From Planctomycetota bacterium (GTDB lineage Bacteria > Planctomycetota > UBA1135 > UBA2386), in the NCBI GenBank assembly GCA_016716265.1, contig JADJWQ010000003.1, positions 186,001 through 250,000 on the forward strand: a stretch of 64,000 bases of DNA, in the 5' to 3' direction. Below are positions 19,064 through 27,353 of the stretch, in pieces. The notes beneath the pieces were generated by a model. It was given only the letters and a program-made list of their open reading frames with translations. It did no database searches and was not told the origin of the DNA. The position numbers and the translations under genes are program-made. Numbering within the stretch: the stretch's first letter is position 1; each line of letters opens with the position of its first letter.

Positions 19064-19636
19064 ATGGAAGCCACCGACCTCAGCATCGCGTCGACTGCCG
19101 CCTGCGCGGACGTCGAGCTCGAGGACGACGCCAAGGCGCTGGTCCGCGACGACGTCTCCGTCGGCCAGCTGCTGCAGGGACTGCAGCAGTCCGGCCAGTT
19201 CCTCGATGCGATCCGCGTGCTGGCCCGCGTCCTGCCCAAGCCGCGCGCGGTCCGCTGGGCCCTCCAATGCCGGGAGGAGCTCGCCGATGCGTCCACGACG
19301 CCTACCGAGGGCGCCTGCCTGCAGGCGGTCCGCGCGTGGCTCGCGAATCCCGGCGACGACCCGCTCCGCGCCGCCGCGGGCAGCGCGGCAGAGGCCGACG
19401 GCTACCGCACGCCGGGCGCCTGGATCGCTGCAGCGGTCGCGTGGACGGGCGGGAGCCTGTCGCCTGCCGGGCAGCCCGTGGTGCCACCGCCAGATCACCT
19501 CACGGCGCACGCCGTGGCGGGCGCGATCGGCCTCACGGCCGCGCGCGGCCCCGATCCCGATCGCATCGCCGAGGTCCAGGAGAACTACCTGACCGTCGGC
19601 CTGACCTACGTCACCCCCGAAGGAGGCGCCCGATGA
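19064..19636 (+). CDS. Unknown 190-aa protein between vgrG and PAAR
   Basis: I do not recognise a well-characterised family. The protein is soluble, acidic and largely helical, with no signal peptide or membrane segment. A conserved-looking core reads LLQGLQQSGQFLDAIRVLARVLPKPRAVRWALQCR, followed by helices rich in alanine and tryptophan (GAWIAAAVAWTGGSLSP) and a C-terminal segment ending QENYLTVGLTYVTP. Its stop overlaps the PAAR start (ATGA), so it is co-translated with the spike tip. Position between vgrG and PAAR suggests a loading adaptor or chaperone for the tip/effector, but it does not look like the known DUF4123, DUF1795 (EagR) or DUF2169 adaptors. It could also be an immunity protein. 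Confidence -1.
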   Translation: MEATDLSIASTAACADVELEDDAKALVRDDVSVGQLLQGLQQSGQFLDAIRVLARVLPKPRAVRWALQCREELADASTTPTEGACLQAVRAWLANPGDDPLRAAAGSAAEADGYRTPGAWIAAAVAWTGGSLSPAGQPVVPPPDHLTAHAVAGAIGLTAARGPDPDRIAEVQENYLTVGLTYVTPEGGAR

Positions 19637-19920
19637 TGCCCGCAGCCCGCATCGGCGACATGCACGTGTGCCCGATGGTGACCGGCGTCGTCCCCCACGT
19701 CGGCGGACCGGTCGCACTCGGCTGCTTCACGGTGCTGATCGCCGGCATGCCGGCCGCGCGGGTCGGCGACATGTGCGTGTGCGTCGGTCCCCCGGACTCG
19801 ATCGCGCTCGGCTCGTTCACGGTGCTGATCGGCGGCATGCCTGCCGCGCGACTCGGCTCGCTGACCGCGCACGGCGGCACCGTGGTGGTCGGGGCCCCGA
19901 CGGTCCTGATCGGCGGCTGA
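19633..19920 (+). CDS. PAAR-repeat T6SS spike tip protein
   Basis: PAAR proteins cap the VgrG spike and sharpen the tip. This 95-aa protein is a minimal PAAR with the hallmark PAAR sequences: MPAARIGD at the start, then FTVLIAGMPAARVGDMC and FTVLIGGMPAARLGS, and a final TVLIGG. Conserved His and Cys residues (MHVC, MCVC, AHGG) could provide the zinc site. There is no N-terminal or C-terminal extension, so it is not itself an effector. A perfect AAGGAGG site sits six bases before ATG 19633, the strongest ribosome site in this cluster, and the ATG overlaps the upstream stop. Confidence -1.
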   Translation: MMPAARIGDMHVCPMVTGVVPHVGGPVALGCFTVLIAGMPAARVGDMCVCVGPPDSIALGSFTVLIGGMPAARLGSLTAHGGTVVVGAPTVLIGG

Positions 19921-19949
19921 CACACCGGTCCCTCCGCGCGAGGCGCTGC

Positions 19950-20795
19950 ATGGCATTCCGGCACCACGGCTTCATCTGCACGTCCCGCCCCGTCTGCTTC
20001 ACGACGCGCGACGGGCACCGCGTCTGCGGTCCGCGCGACTACGTCGAGATGCACGTCCGCGATCGCATCCTGTCCGACGGCGATCCGGACTCCTGGGCCC
20101 GGACGCTCGATCCGTTCGAGCGCCAGCTCGTCGAGGAGACCCGCGACGCCATGTGGCACGAGGCGATGCGCAGTGCGCACGCGCAGGTCGCCAACCTCCG
20201 GCGGGAGATCGTGCGCATCGCCCGCGAGGAGTACGACAACTGGCACCCGACCGGCCAGCAGGGCCTGCACGAGCGTCGCGATGCCGAGGGGCGCCGGCTC
20301 GTCCAGCTCTACTGGCAGCGCGGCGTCGGGCGCACGGTGTCCGACGCGTCGCTCAGCAGCGCGACCTGGCAGGACTCCAATCCCTGGAGCTCCGCGTTCG
20401 TCAGCTACGTCGTGCGCGAGGCGGGCGGCGGCAACCACTTCCAGTACGCGTGGGGCCACGCGGTCTACGCGCGCGCGGCCATCGACGCCCGCGAGCACGA
20501 CTCACCACGGATCTTCCGCGGCTACCGCCCGCACGAGCGCGTGTTGCAGCTCGGCGACATCGTCGTCAAGGCGCGCGCCGGCAGTGGCGCGACCTACACC
20601 ACCGTGCGCCGCGGCATGAAGACGCACGGCGACATCGTCACCGAGATCCACGCCGACCACGTCGTCGCGATCGGCGGCAACGTCAACCAGAACGTCGACT
20701 CGAAGAACCTGTCGATCGACGCGACGGGCCACCTGACCGCCGCCGGCTACTTCGTCGTCATCCAGCTCGATCCGGTGGTCCCCGCGCGGCTCTGA
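19950..20795 (+). CDS. DUF2272-like probable T6SS effector (peptidoglycan-acting candidate)
   Basis: The last gene of the vgrG module encodes a 281-aa protein. Residues about 85-275 resemble DUF2272, a domain related in layout to NlpC/P60-like amidases and peptidases. Visible blocks are NPWSSAFVSYVVREAG (144-159), LGDIVVKARAG (201-211), THGDIV (225-230) and ADHVVAIGGNVNQNV (235-249). The conserved His-226 and Asp-228 fit catalytic or fold positions; where NlpC/P60 enzymes carry Cys, this motif has Ser-147/148. The N-terminal 80 residues include an unusual Cys-containing start (GFICTSRPVCF) and a charged helical part. There is no signal peptide, as expected for a T6SS cargo. No immunity gene with a signal peptide is visible next to it. 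Function is inferred from position and motif, not shown. Confidence -1.
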   Translation: MAFRHHGFICTSRPVCFTTRDGHRVCGPRDYVEMHVRDRILSDGDPDSWARTLDPFERQLVEETRDAMWHEAMRSAHAQVANLRREIVRIAREEYDNWHPTGQQGLHERRDAEGRRLVQLYWQRGVGRTVSDASLSSATWQDSNPWSSAFVSYVVREAGGGNHFQYAWGHAVYARAAIDAREHDSPRIFRGYRPHERVLQLGDIVVKARAGSGATYTTVRRGMKTHGDIVTEIHADHVVAIGGNVNQNVDSKNLSIDATGHLTAAGYFVVIQLDPVVPARL

Positions 20796-20854
20796 CGCCC
20801 CCGTGCCGCGGCGGCGTCGCCGGCGGCACGCCGCGCTGAAGCGCCGGCGGCGCG

Positions 20855-20874
20855 TGCGGCCAGCGCCGGCCGCA
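20855..20874 (+). terminator. Stem-loop after the effector gene
   Basis: TGCGGCC, loop AGCGCC, then GGCCGCA: a perfect 7-bp stem 60 bp after the last T6SS-module stop and before the radical SAM gene. The surrounding 140 bp has further imperfect GGC/GCC repeats. There is no T tract, so termination is only a possibility. Confidence -1.
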
Positions 20875-20936
20875 GCGCGACCGGGCCGGTGGCGGGCGGG
20901 TCCCTCCGTCCGCTACCGTGGGCGGCCGGAACCGCC

Positions 20937-22115
20937 ATGACGCTGACGCCGACCGATCCTTCGCTGCTCGACCGCCTCCCACCCGAGCTCGCCGCGCTGC
21001 CGTTCGGCAGCCCCGAGTTCAAGGCGATGAACGCCCGCATCGCCCAGGCCGACGAGGACCGCTGCGCACCGGTCAGCCGCGCGATGCCGACCTGGATCAA
21101 CCTGACGGGGACCACGGTCTGCAACCTGAAGTGCTTCATGTGCAACCAGTTCCTCGATCCGAACAGCCCCAAGTGGTTCATGTCGGACGAGGTGTACGAG
21201 CGGGTCGTCGCAGAGCTCTACCCGTTCGTGCAGACCGTGCAGTTCTCGGCGTTCGGCGAGCCGCTGATGACGCCGAAGATGGAGCAGAAGCTCGACGATC
21301 TGCGCCGGACGAACACGAAGCTCGAGATCGTCACCAATGCGACGCTGATGATGCGCGAGAGCCGCTTCCGCGAGAAGCTCCTCGAGGCGCTCGAGCTCGT
21401 GACGTTCTCCGTCGATGGCGCCACACGCGATACCTACAACTCGGTGCGCACCGGCGCCGACTTCGACGAGGTCATGGACAACATCCGGCGCTTCGCCGAC
21501 CGCCGGCGCGAGATGCCGGCTGCGGCCCGGCCGCGGATGAACTTCAACTTCATCATGATGAAGCGCACGGTCGCCGAGGCGCCGCGCTTCGTCGAGATCG
21601 TGCACGAGCTCGGCGGCGACGAGATCGTGTTCAACCACCTCGTCGAGTTCCATCCGACGCTGCGCGACGAGAGCCTTGCGAACCACCGCGCCTACGCGAA
21701 CGAGTGGATGGACCGCACCCGCGAGGTCGCCGCCGCACTCGGCGTGCGCGTCAACATGCCGCCGAACTTCGTCGACACGAGCTCGCGAGCGAGCCCACCC
21801 GTCGACACGTCGGCGTCCGCGGACGCCGCGCGCCCGCAGCCCCGCCCCTGCGGCAAGCCGCCGATCAAGTGCTGGTTCCTCTGGAAGCGCGCCTACATCA
21901 CCCACGAGGGCAACGTCGTGCCGTGCTGCCTGGCGGGTATCCCGCACTTCGGGAACATGCTGGACGCGGGCTTCTTCGCGGTGTGGAACAACGAGACCTA
22001 CCGCACCTACCGCAGCAAGGTCTTCACGGACGAGCCCCACGGCCCGTGCCGGACCTGCTACCTGATCTACCCCAATCCCGAGCTGGCCGGCAGCGAAGGC
22101 TACGAGCGCTTCTGA
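20937..22115 (+). CDS. Radical SAM protein with SPASM-like C-terminus
   Basis: The protein carries the radical SAM cluster motif CNLKCFMC (Cys 62, 66, 69), which binds the [4Fe-4S] cluster that cleaves S-adenosylmethionine. The TIM-barrel follows with FSAFGEPLM (GGE-like motif), EIVTNATLM and TFSVDGATRDTY. The C-terminal part has clustered cysteines (CGKPPIKCW, VVPCCLAG, CRTCY) typical of SPASM auxiliary-cluster domains. The 392-aa enzyme is therefore probably a maturase or small-molecule-modifying enzyme; the substrate is unknown. No small precursor-peptide gene is visible nearby. The start at ATG 20937 gives a plausible N-terminus, but the ribosome site is weak. It is unlikely to belong functionally to the T6SS, although it is on the same strand 141 bp downstream. 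Confidence -1.
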   Translation: MTLTPTDPSLLDRLPPELAALPFGSPEFKAMNARIAQADEDRCAPVSRAMPTWINLTGTTVCNLKCFMCNQFLDPNSPKWFMSDEVYERVVAELYPFVQTVQFSAFGEPLMTPKMEQKLDDLRRTNTKLEIVTNATLMMRESRFREKLLEALELVTFSVDGATRDTYNSVRTGADFDEVMDNIRRFADRRREMPAAARPRMNFNFIMMKRTVAEAPRFVEIVHELGGDEIVFNHLVEFHPTLRDESLANHRAYANEWMDRTREVAAALGVRVNMPPNFVDTSSRASPPVDTSASADAARPQPRPCGKPPIKCWFLWKRAYITHEGNVVPCCLAGIPHFGNMLDAGFFAVWNNETYRTYRSKVFTDEPHGPCRTCYLIYPNPELAGSEGYERF

Positions 22116-22142
22116 ACCCGCAGCCACGGCGAGGTGGGTTCC

Positions 22143-22159
22143 GGCCGCTCTGCGCGGCC
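22143..22159. terminator. Hairpin between convergent genes
   Basis: GGCCGC, loop TCTGC, GCGGCC lies in the 50-bp space between the radical SAM stop and the MscS stop on the other strand. A symmetric stem here could end transcription from both sides; there is no T tract. Confidence -1.
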
Positions 22160-22165
22160 CGCGTC

Positions 22166-23866
22166 TCAGGCGTGCGCGGCCGGCACCTGGTGCAGGTGCA
22201 CGTCGCGCTGCGGGAACGGGATCGAGATGCCCTCGGCGTCGAAGCGCTCCTTCACCTGCCGGGTGATCTCCCAGTAGACGTCCCAGTAGTCGGTCGCCAT
22301 GACCCAGGGGCGGCAGATGAAGTTCAACGACGACTCGCCGAGCTCGTGGAGCTTGATCGTCGGCGCCGGGTCCCTCAGCACCTTCGGATGTGACGTCACG
22401 ATGTCCGTCAGCACGTCCTGCGCGCGCCCGATGTCGTCGCCGTAGCCGATGCCGAAGGTCATGTCGACGCGGCGGGTGCTGTTCGCCGTGATGTTGGTGA
22501 TGACATCGCCCCAGATCTTGCTGTTCGGGATGACGATCGTCTGGTTGTCGAAGGTCCGGACGGTCGTCGACACGAGAGTCATGTCGTTCACCGTGCCGAT
22601 CACACCGGCCATGTTGACGACGTCACCGATGTCGTAGGGCCGGTAGATCATGATCATCACGCCGTTGGCGAAGTTGCTCAGCGTGCCCTGCAGCGCGAAG
22701 CCGATCACGAAGCCTGCTGCACCGATGGCGGCGAGGAACGGCCCGATGTCGACGCCGATCTGACCGAGCCCGATCACCACGCCGATGAACACGACGACCT
22801 TCTTCGTCGTGTTGACCAGGAAGTTGCGGAGCAGCGCCGAGCTCCTCTTCACGGCGCCGAGCGAGCGGTCGAGGATCCCGCCGACCAGCTTCGAGAGCCA
22901 GCGGAACACGATGAAGATCGCCATGAACACCGCGATGTCGACGGCGATGCCGACCAGCTTGCCGATGCCGCCGTCGAGGTCGAGCAGCCACTCGCGTGCC
23001 TGCACCCAGGCGCTGCGGATGCCGCTCACCTCCAGTGGAGCGACGACGGAATCCGAGTAGGCGGAGTAGCGCTGGACCTCGGCCGGATCGGCGCCCTTGT
23101 TGCGATACTGCCGGATCACGACGGCGAAGCGCTTCTGCAGCGCCTCGAGCTCGCCGCGCAGGTCGACGAGCCGTGCATTGAGACGATCGGACTCGGCGGT
23201 GTCGCCGGACTTCTCCGCCGCGATCACGGCGATCTCGGCATTGCTGAACTCGCGCGCCTTGCGCTCGATGAGCAACGCCCAGGCGTCGAGTGCCTCCTTC
23301 ACCTTGTCCGCCGGCAGTGGCCGGAGCCGCGACGTCAGCTCCCGCACGTCGATCGTCATCGCCTCGGTCAGCGTGACGCCGCTCGTCGAAGACTGCTGTG
23401 CGTCGGCGCGCTGTTCCTCGCCGAGCGCTTCGATGCGTTGCAGCACGCGATCGGCATCGCCACCACTCGCGCGGAGCGCCTGGGCGAGCTGACCGGTCGA
23501 TCCGAGCACGCGGTCCAGCGCCTCCGCGGCAGCGGTGCGCTCCGCCGGCGCGCTGGCCCGGTCGCGCGCCGCGGCGGCCTGCTCCAGCAGGCGCGACCAC
23601 GCCGGCAGCGCCGCGGCGAGCTCGTCGGTGCTGCGCTCCTTCAGCGTCTTGGCGAAGTCCGAGACGTCCAGCGCCTTCACCTCGTCGAGCGACTGCGGCG
23701 TCGGGATCGGCGCGCGGGCCGGGGCCTCGGGCTCCTGCTGCCCGGCGGCCGCCGGCGGTCCCTCGCCCTGCGCCGGCAGCGGCGCTCCGAGCAGGGCGAG
23801 CACGCTGAGCAGGGCAAGCACGGTGAGGAGCGGGATGCAGCGATGCGCGACCTCGTTCGTCAGCAT
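22166..23866 (-). CDS. MscS-family mechanosensitive channel
   Basis: MscS channels open under membrane tension and release solutes during osmotic downshock. The 566-aa protein starts with a signal peptide (about residues 1-33, a hydrophobic LTVLALLSVLALLG core) and a periplasmic helical, coiled-coil-prone region to about residue 290. Membrane helices follow, and then the MscS pore helix with its Gly/Ala pattern (FLAAIGAAGFVIGFALQGTL). The beta domain (PYDIGDVVNMAGVIGTVND, TFDNQTIVIPNSKIW) and cytoplasmic alpha/beta domain complete the fold. The ATG at 23866 is fixed by a GGAGG site directly upstream; a longer frame exists but begins in Arg-rich sequence. It belongs to the larger MscS subfamily with an extended periplasmic domain. 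It is transcribed in the same direction as the downstream-numbered ntrC-fur genes, 90 bp away. Confidence -1.
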   Translation of the reverse strand: MLTNEVAHRCIPLLTVLALLSVLALLGAPLPAQGEGPPAAAGQQEPEAPARAPIPTPQSLDEVKALDVSDFAKTLKERSTDELAAALPAWSRLLEQAAAARDRASAPAERTAAAEALDRVLGSTGQLAQALRASGGDADRVLQRIEALGEEQRADAQQSSTSGVTLTEAMTIDVRELTSRLRPLPADKVKEALDAWALLIERKAREFSNAEIAVIAAEKSGDTAESDRLNARLVDLRGELEALQKRFAVVIRQYRNKGADPAEVQRYSAYSDSVVAPLEVSGIRSAWVQAREWLLDLDGGIGKLVGIAVDIAVFMAIFIVFRWLSKLVGGILDRSLGAVKRSSALLRNFLVNTTKKVVVFIGVVIGLGQIGVDIGPFLAAIGAAGFVIGFALQGTLSNFANGVMIMIYRPYDIGDVVNMAGVIGTVNDMTLVSTTVRTFDNQTIVIPNSKIWGDVITNITANSTRRVDMTFGIGYGDDIGRAQDVLTDIVTSHPKVLRDPAPTIKLHELGESSLNFICRPWVMATDYWDVYWEITRQVKERFDAEGISIPFPQRDVHLHQVPAAHA

Positions 23867-23956
23867 GGTTCCTCCACGGGGCGCACCATGATGGCGACTC
23901 GCACCGGGCGGCGCACGTCTCGATCGTGGGAGACCCACGCGCGCAGGCTCCGACCG

Positions 23957-25426
23957 TCACTCCTCGCGGAAGTCGCTCGACTTGATCGCGTAGCGCTGCA
24001 TGAGCTTCTGGAACGCCGAGCGCGACATGCCGGCCTCCTCGGCGCTGCGCGTCACATTGCCCTCGTGGCGACGCAGCAGCTCGCTGACGTAGGTGCTCTC
24101 GATCGCGGCCACCTTGCGCGCCTTCATCTCCTGGAACGACCCCAGCGGCCGCCCGTCCGTGGTGCCGATCGTGGCCTCGGCCCGCGTGCCCTTCGAGATG
24201 TCGTCGGGCAGATCACAGGTCTCGATGCGCGATCCGCTGCCGAGCGCGCAGGCGCGGTCGATCGCGTTCTTGAGCTGCCGCACGTTGCCCGGCCAGTCGT
24301 AGCTCTTCAGCGCGACCAGCGCCTCCGGCGCGAAGTCGCGCGGGCCGGGCCCGCCTCCGGTCTCGCGCCGGAACTCCTCCAGGAAGTGCCGGGCCAGCTC
24401 CTCGACGTCCTCGATACGCTCGCGCAGCGGCGGCACGTCGATACGGACGACGTCCAGCCGGTAGTAGAGGTCCTGCCGGAAGCGTCCCTGCTCGACCTCC
24501 CGCTGCAGGTTCCGGTTGGTCGCCGCGACGATCCGCACGTCGACCTCGATGGTCTCGGTCCCGCCGACGCGCCGGATCTCACGCTCCTGGATCGCCCGCA
24601 GCAGCTTGGTCTGGAACGTCAGCGGCAGCTCGCCGATCTCGTCGAGGAACAGCGTCCCGCCGTCCGCGACCTGGAACAGCCCCATCTTGTGGCCGACCGC
24701 ACCGCTGAACGCGCCCTTCACGTGCCCGAACAGCTCGCTCTCGACGAGGTTCTCCGGCATCGTCGCACAGTCGACCGGGACGAAGCGCTCGCCGCTGCGC
24801 GTGCTGCAGTCGTGCAGGTGGTGGGCGAGGAGCTCCTTGCCGGTGCCGCTCTCGCCCTGGATCAGCACGGAGGCGTCGGTGCGAGCCGCCCGCTCGAGCC
24901 GCTCGATCGTCTCCGCGAACCGCGCGGATCGGTAGACGAGCCGGCGTCCCGCGCTCCCGGCACGCAGCCGCTCGCGGAGCCCCGCATTGCGGCGCACGAG
25001 CTCGCGGTGCGCGGCCGCCTTCTCGACGCGCGCCATCAGCTGCGCCTCGTCGAACGGCTTGGTCACGTAATCGAACGCGCCGTGCTTGATCGCGTGCACG
25101 GCGGTCTCGACCTCGGGATGACCGGTGACGACGAGCACCTCGACGTCCGGGTCGCGGTGCTTGACCTCGTCGAGCAACGCGAGCCCCGACATCCGCGGCA
25201 TCCTGAGGTCGGTGAGCACGATGTCGAACGCTGCGCTCGCCATGCGCGACAGCGCCTCGGCGCCCGACGTCGCGGTCTCGACGTCGTAGCCCGCGCGACG
25301 CACGAAGAACGCGATCGAGTCCGCCATGTCGGGCTCGTCGTCGACGACCAGCACCCGCAGCACCCCGCGCGGCGGCGGCTCCTCGGGCCGCTCGTTCCCG
25401 CCGTTCGTTGTCTCGCGCTCGCTCAC
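23957..25426 (-). CDS. NtrC-type sigma-54-dependent response regulator
   Basis: The 489-aa protein has an N-terminal receiver domain (about 20-135; phospho-acceptor Asp within DIVLTDLRMPRMSG and Lys in VTKPFDEAQ). A central AAA+ activator domain follows with Walker A GESGTGKE and Walker B GGTLFLDEIGELP, and the C-terminal Fis-type helix-turn-helix (GNVTRSAEEAGMSRSAFQKLM). The sigma-54-contacting loop reads GAFSGA rather than the usual GAFTGA. It should activate RpoN-dependent promoters on phosphorylation. No sensor kinase is adjacent. The GTG start at 25426 overlaps the fur stop (GTGA), so it is translated together with fur. The longer upstream frame runs antiparallel to none of the family and overlaps fur, so it was rejected. 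Confidence -1.
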   Translation of the reverse strand: MSERETTNGGNERPEEPPPRGVLRVLVVDDEPDMADSIAFFVRRAGYDVETATSGAEALSRMASAAFDIVLTDLRMPRMSGLALLDEVKHRDPDVEVLVVTGHPEVETAVHAIKHGAFDYVTKPFDEAQLMARVEKAAAHRELVRRNAGLRERLRAGSAGRRLVYRSARFAETIERLERAARTDASVLIQGESGTGKELLAHHLHDCSTRSGERFVPVDCATMPENLVESELFGHVKGAFSGAVGHKMGLFQVADGGTLFLDEIGELPLTFQTKLLRAIQEREIRRVGGTETIEVDVRIVAATNRNLQREVEQGRFRQDLYYRLDVVRIDVPPLRERIEDVEELARHFLEEFRRETGGGPGPRDFAPEALVALKSYDWPGNVRQLKNAIDRACALGSGSRIETCDLPDDISKGTRAEATIGTTDGRPLGSFQEMKARKVAAIESTYVSELLRRHEGNVTRSAEEAGMSRSAFQKLMQRYAIKSSDFREE

Positions 25427-25887
25427 GACTCGGTTCGATCCTGCCGCCGGAACTCGCAGTCGGGGTTCTGGCAGGCGACCACCAGCTTCAACGTGTGCGA
25501 GACGAGCCGGAAGCCGTGCTGCGCCGCCACCGCCTCCTTGAGCCGCTCGAGCTCCGGATCGGCGAACTCCACGATCCTCCCGCAGTCCTGGCAGAGCATG
25601 TGATCGTGGTGCTCGTGGCCGAGCACGTGCTCGAACCGCCGGCCGTTCTCGCCGGTGTCGAGGCCCTCGACGAAGCCCGCCTCCTCGAGCATCGCCAACG
25701 TCCGATAGACGGTCGCCCGCGAGACCTGGCTGTCGACGCGCCGACACATGTCGAGCAGCTCGTCCGCGGTGAAGTGCTCGTGGGTGCCGAACGCGACGTC
25801 GGCGATCAGCCGGCGCTGGTTCGTCCAGCGGTGGCCGCGCTCGCGCATGTAGCGCTCGACCGTCTCGAGTTCTTCCTCAGGCGTCAT
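25423..25887 (-). CDS. fur: Fur-family metal-responsive transcriptional repressor
   Basis: Fur proteins sense iron or related metals, or peroxide in PerR relatives, and repress uptake genes. The 154-aa protein has the winged-helix DNA-binding part (GHRWTNQRRLIADVAF, ...FTADELLDMCRR, SRATVYRTLAMLEEAGFV). The dimerisation domain carries the metal site (HEHHDHMLCQDCGRIVEF) and a second CxxC-like element (CQNPDCEFRR). Assignment as Fur, Zur or PerR is not possible by eye. The ATG at 25887 gives the usual N-terminus; a longer frame is Ala/Gly-rich and unlikely. It is the first gene of a fur-ntrC pair with overlapping stop and start, 138 bp downstream of purD in transcription order. Confidence -1.
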   Translation of the reverse strand: MTPEEELETVERYMRERGHRWTNQRRLIADVAFGTHEHFTADELLDMCRRVDSQVSRATVYRTLAMLEEAGFVEGLDTGENGRRFEHVLGHEHHDHMLCQDCGRIVEFADPELERLKEAVAAQHGFRLVSHTLKLVVACQNPDCEFRRQDRTES

Positions 25888-26025
25888 CGCTCGGCGGGTA
25901 CCACCCACAGCTGCCGCGGAACCTCCCGCGGTGGGATCTGCGGCGGGGATCGTCCCCGAGCCGCGGGCGGCCGGCAAGCCTGCACGGCCGGCGTGCACGG
26001 ACTCGGAACGCCGCCGGGACCGCCG

Positions 26026-27291
26026 TCACCGGAGTCCGATGTCGGTGCGGAAGTGGCAACCTCGGAACGTGATGCGACGTACGGCCGCGTAGGCACGTTC
26101 GCGCGCCTGAGCGACATCAGCGCCGAGCGCGCAGGTCGCGAGCACGCGACCGCCGGCGGTCACGATGCCGTCGGGCCGCCGCGCGGTGCCGCTGTGGAAC
26201 ACCTGCAGGTCCGGTCCGCTCTCGACCGCGTCGAGGCCTTCGATCGGCAGGCCCTTCGGGTAGTTGCCCGGGTAGCCGTCGCTGGTCAGCATCACGCACA
26301 CGGCCGGCCGCGGATCCCACTCCGGTGGCTCACAGCTCTCGAGCGTCCCGTCGACCGTCGCGAGCAGCAGCGGCACGAGGTCGCTCTTCAGACGCATCAA
26401 CAACGGCTGGGTCTCGGGATCGCCGAGCCGGCAGTTGTACTCGAGCACGCGCGGGCCGTTGTCGGTCAGCATCAGGCCCGCATAGAGGAAGCCGCGGAAC
26501 GTCCGCCCCTCCTGGTTCAGCGCGTGCACCGACGGCAGCACGATCTCGCGCTCGATCTGCGACGCGATCCGTGCCGGCACCCGCGGCGCCGGCGACACCG
26601 CCCCCATGCCGCCCGTGTTCGGCCCCTTGTCGCCATCGAACACCGGCTTGTGATCGCGCGCGCTCTCGAGCGGCACGATCGTGCGGCCGTCGGTCAGGCT
26701 GATGACCGATACCTCCGGCCCTTCCAGCTTGTCCTCGAGCACGACGCGGCGGCCGGCAGCGCCGAAGCGGCCGCGCTCGAGACACTCGCGCACGGCGTCG
26801 CGCGCCTCGTCGAGATCCTTCGCGACATAGACCCCCTTGCCGGCCGCGAGCCCCGCCGCCTTGACGACGAGCGGCCCCGGGGTGCGCTGGTCGATCCACG
26901 CGAGCGCCTGGTGCAGATCGTCGAACCAGCGGTAGCCCGGGCCCGGGATGCGGTGCCGGCGGCACAGATCGCGGGCGAGCGCCTTGTCACCCTCGATCTC
27001 GGCGGCACGGCGATCGGGGCCGAACGCCTTGATGTCAGCGTCCGCCAGCGCGTCGACGAGCCCGGCGCACAGCGGCGCCTCCGGACCGACCACGACGAGA
27101 TCCACGGCGAGGCGCCGCGCGAGCTCAAGCTGTCCTGGCAGGTCCTCGGCCGCGACCGGGAAGGTCTGCGCGAAGGCGGCGATCCCCGGATTGCCGGGGG
27201 CCGCGAACACCTCGTCCACGAGCGGCGACTGGGCGATCTTCCACGCGAGCGCATGCTCGCGACCACCACCGCCGACGACCAGGATCTTCAT
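26026..27291 (-). CDS. purD: Phosphoribosylamine-glycine ligase (GAR synthetase)
   Basis: PurD catalyses the ATP-dependent joining of phosphoribosylamine and glycine, the second step of purine synthesis, in the cytoplasm. The 421-aa protein begins MKILVVGGGGREHALAWK and shows APGNPGIA, VVVGPEAPLCAGLVDAL, the ATP-grasp block VVKAAGLAAGKGVYVA near residue 150, and the catalytic-domain sequence GFLYAGLMLTDNGPRVLEYNCRLGDPETQ. Length and all key motifs are normal. It lies 62 bp after the methyltransferase gene on the same strand and may be read through from that operon. The other purine genes guaB and guaA are elsewhere in the window. Confidence -1.
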   Translation of the reverse strand: MKILVVGGGGREHALAWKIAQSPLVDEVFAAPGNPGIAAFAQTFPVAAEDLPGQLELARRLAVDLVVVGPEAPLCAGLVDALADADIKAFGPDRRAAEIEGDKALARDLCRRHRIPGPGYRWFDDLHQALAWIDQRTPGPLVVKAAGLAAGKGVYVAKDLDEARDAVRECLERGRFGAAGRRVVLEDKLEGPEVSVISLTDGRTIVPLESARDHKPVFDGDKGPNTGGMGAVSPAPRVPARIASQIEREIVLPSVHALNQEGRTFRGFLYAGLMLTDNGPRVLEYNCRLGDPETQPLLMRLKSDLVPLLLATVDGTLESCEPPEWDPRPAVCVMLTSDGYPGNYPKGLPIEGLDAVESGPDLQVFHSGTARRPDGIVTAGGRVLATCALGADVAQARERAYAAVRRITFRGCHFRTDIGLR

Positions 27292-27353
27292 GGCCCGGCG
27301 AGGATACCGGCCCGGGCGCGCATCGTCGCTCGCGAATCACCGCGATGCGCCGC

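Noticed and set aside
16990..19296. A long open frame opposite vgrG (and similar long antisense frames opposite clpV, tssF and others).
   Set aside because: In very GC-rich genes the complementary strand often stays open; the translations are low-complexity Arg/Ala/Asp-rich with no family similarity, while the sense strand encodes recognisable proteins.
19064..19636. The 190-aa gene as an immunity protein of the DUF2272 effector.
   Set aside because: It lies upstream of PAAR, has no signal peptide and is two genes away from the effector; kept as unknown instead.
23867..23938. N-terminal extension of the MscS protein from ATG 23938.
   Set aside because: The internal ATG 23866 has GGAGG directly upstream and begins a signal peptide; the extension is Arg-rich.
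25425..25440. CGGTTCGATC near the fur end looked like a tRNA T-arm.
   Set aside because: It lies inside fur coding sequence and no acceptor or anticodon stems fit around it.
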